Below are positions 5,694 to 5,942 of a stretch of DNA of 5,942 bases, piece after piece; within the stretch, counting starts at the first letter, position 1; the number at the start of each line of letters is the position of its first letter. Source of the DNA: a bacterium. Lineage in GTDB: Bacteria; Patescibacteria; Gracilibacteria; 1-14-2-50-48-13. The translations under genes and the position numbers were made by a program. The DNA is taken from assembly GCA_030430105.1 (NCBI GenBank), contig JAUIFW010000063.1, forward strand, positions 1-5,942. Reading direction: 5' to 3'. A model generated the notes under the pieces. It made no database searches, was not told where the DNA came from, and saw only the letters and a program-made list of their open reading frames with translations.

Positions 5694-5715
5694 GGAGGCA
5701 AGCGCCTCCTTTTTT
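5694..5715 (+). terminator. Intrinsic terminator of the acidic-protein gene
   Basis: GGAGGC (5694-5699) pairs with GCCTCC (5704-5709) around the four-base loop AAGC, followed by six Ts (5710-5715). It lies 11 bases after the TAA stop. Confidence 0.88.
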
Positions 5716-5716
5716 C

Positions 5717-5746
5717 TTGTATAGATGAGGGGGTGAGCAGTATAGT
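5717..5746 (+). promoter_or_regulatory. Possible promoter of the DUF1761-like gene
   Basis: TTGTAT (5717-5722, 3 of 6) and TATAGT (5741-5746, 5 of 6) are separated by 18 bases, right after the preceding terminator. The implied leader is about 22 bases. No Shine-Dalgarno sequence is visible before ATG 5775; the bases just upstream are mostly C. Confidence 0.4.
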
Positions 5747-5774
5747 AAGAGTACTATTTTTCAACCCCACCCCC

Positions 5775-5942
5775 ATGGACATCAACACATTCTTTCAAGC
5801 AGGATTTGCAAACTTTTCCTGGCTTGCTGCAGGAACCTCTCTTATCCTCGCTATGGCGCTTGGCATGCTTTGGTATGGAGGCTTGTTTTCCAAGGCATGG
5901 ATGAATGCTACCGGTATCAAAGATAAGGATCCGGAGCAGGGG
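5775..5942 (+). CDS. DUF1761-like membrane protein (3' end beyond the window)
   Basis: The visible 56 residues begin MDINTFFQAGFANFSWLAAG and hold one membrane helix at about residues 16-36. This is followed by MLWYGGLFSKAWMNATGI, which fits the pattern LWYxxLFxKxWMxxxG of the DUF1761 family of small membrane proteins as I remember it. Family function is unknown. The rest, normally three more helices, lies past the right edge. The start lacks a Shine-Dalgarno sequence, but the motif begins soon after it and no better in-frame start is seen. The assignment rests on one short motif. Confidence 0.65.
   Translation, partial: MDINTFFQAGFANFSWLAAGTSLILAMALGMLWYGGLFSKAWMNATGIKDKDPEQG

Overview
The window looks like bacterial chromosome from an uncultivated lineage. 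The compact layout, the small AtpZ/AtpI-type protein ahead of F0 subunit a, and a phosphoketolase–acetate kinase pair beside genes with no recognisable family would fit a Candidate Phyla Radiation (Patescibacteria) genome. That placement is an inference from gene content; no rRNA or marker gene in the window proves it. TAA and TAG end all the intact genes. The only TGA stop sits at the lesion in the acetate kinase gene.

Region 1 (1-811, minus strand) is the start of an F-type ATP synthase operon. It holds a two-helix AtpZ/AtpI-like protein, translationally coupled through TAATG to atpB (subunit a), which runs off the left edge. Region 2 (812-1709, plus strand) is divergent from it. A possible promoter is followed by five back-to-back CAAATNN heptamers and a leader hairpin, then a Shine-Dalgarno site, a 232-residue protein of unknown function, and a strong intrinsic terminator whose stem overlaps the stop codon.

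Region 3 (1717-5244, minus strand) is a fermentative ATP-yielding operon. Full-length phosphoketolase (xfp) makes acetyl phosphate, and acetate kinase (ackA) turns it into acetate plus ATP; the two reading frames overlap by 13 bases. The ackA frame is broken. The N-terminal and C-terminal parts lie in different frames that meet at a TGATG, and the GHRVVHGG segment carrying the acetate-site arginine is missing between them. This is the most notable observation here: the second enzyme of the pair appears to be deleted and frameshifted, unless the lesion is an assembly error.

Region 4 (5245-5942, plus strand) starts at a compact back-to-back promoter region shared with xfp. It holds a very acidic 121-residue protein of unknown function with the best ribosome binding site in the window and its own terminator. 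The beginning of a DUF1761-like membrane protein then runs off the right edge. I found no RNA genes, CRISPR array, insertion sequence or clear prophage element. No undescribed multi-gene system is evident; the unusual parts are the broken ackA, two departures from family motifs, the heptamer array and the two orphan proteins.
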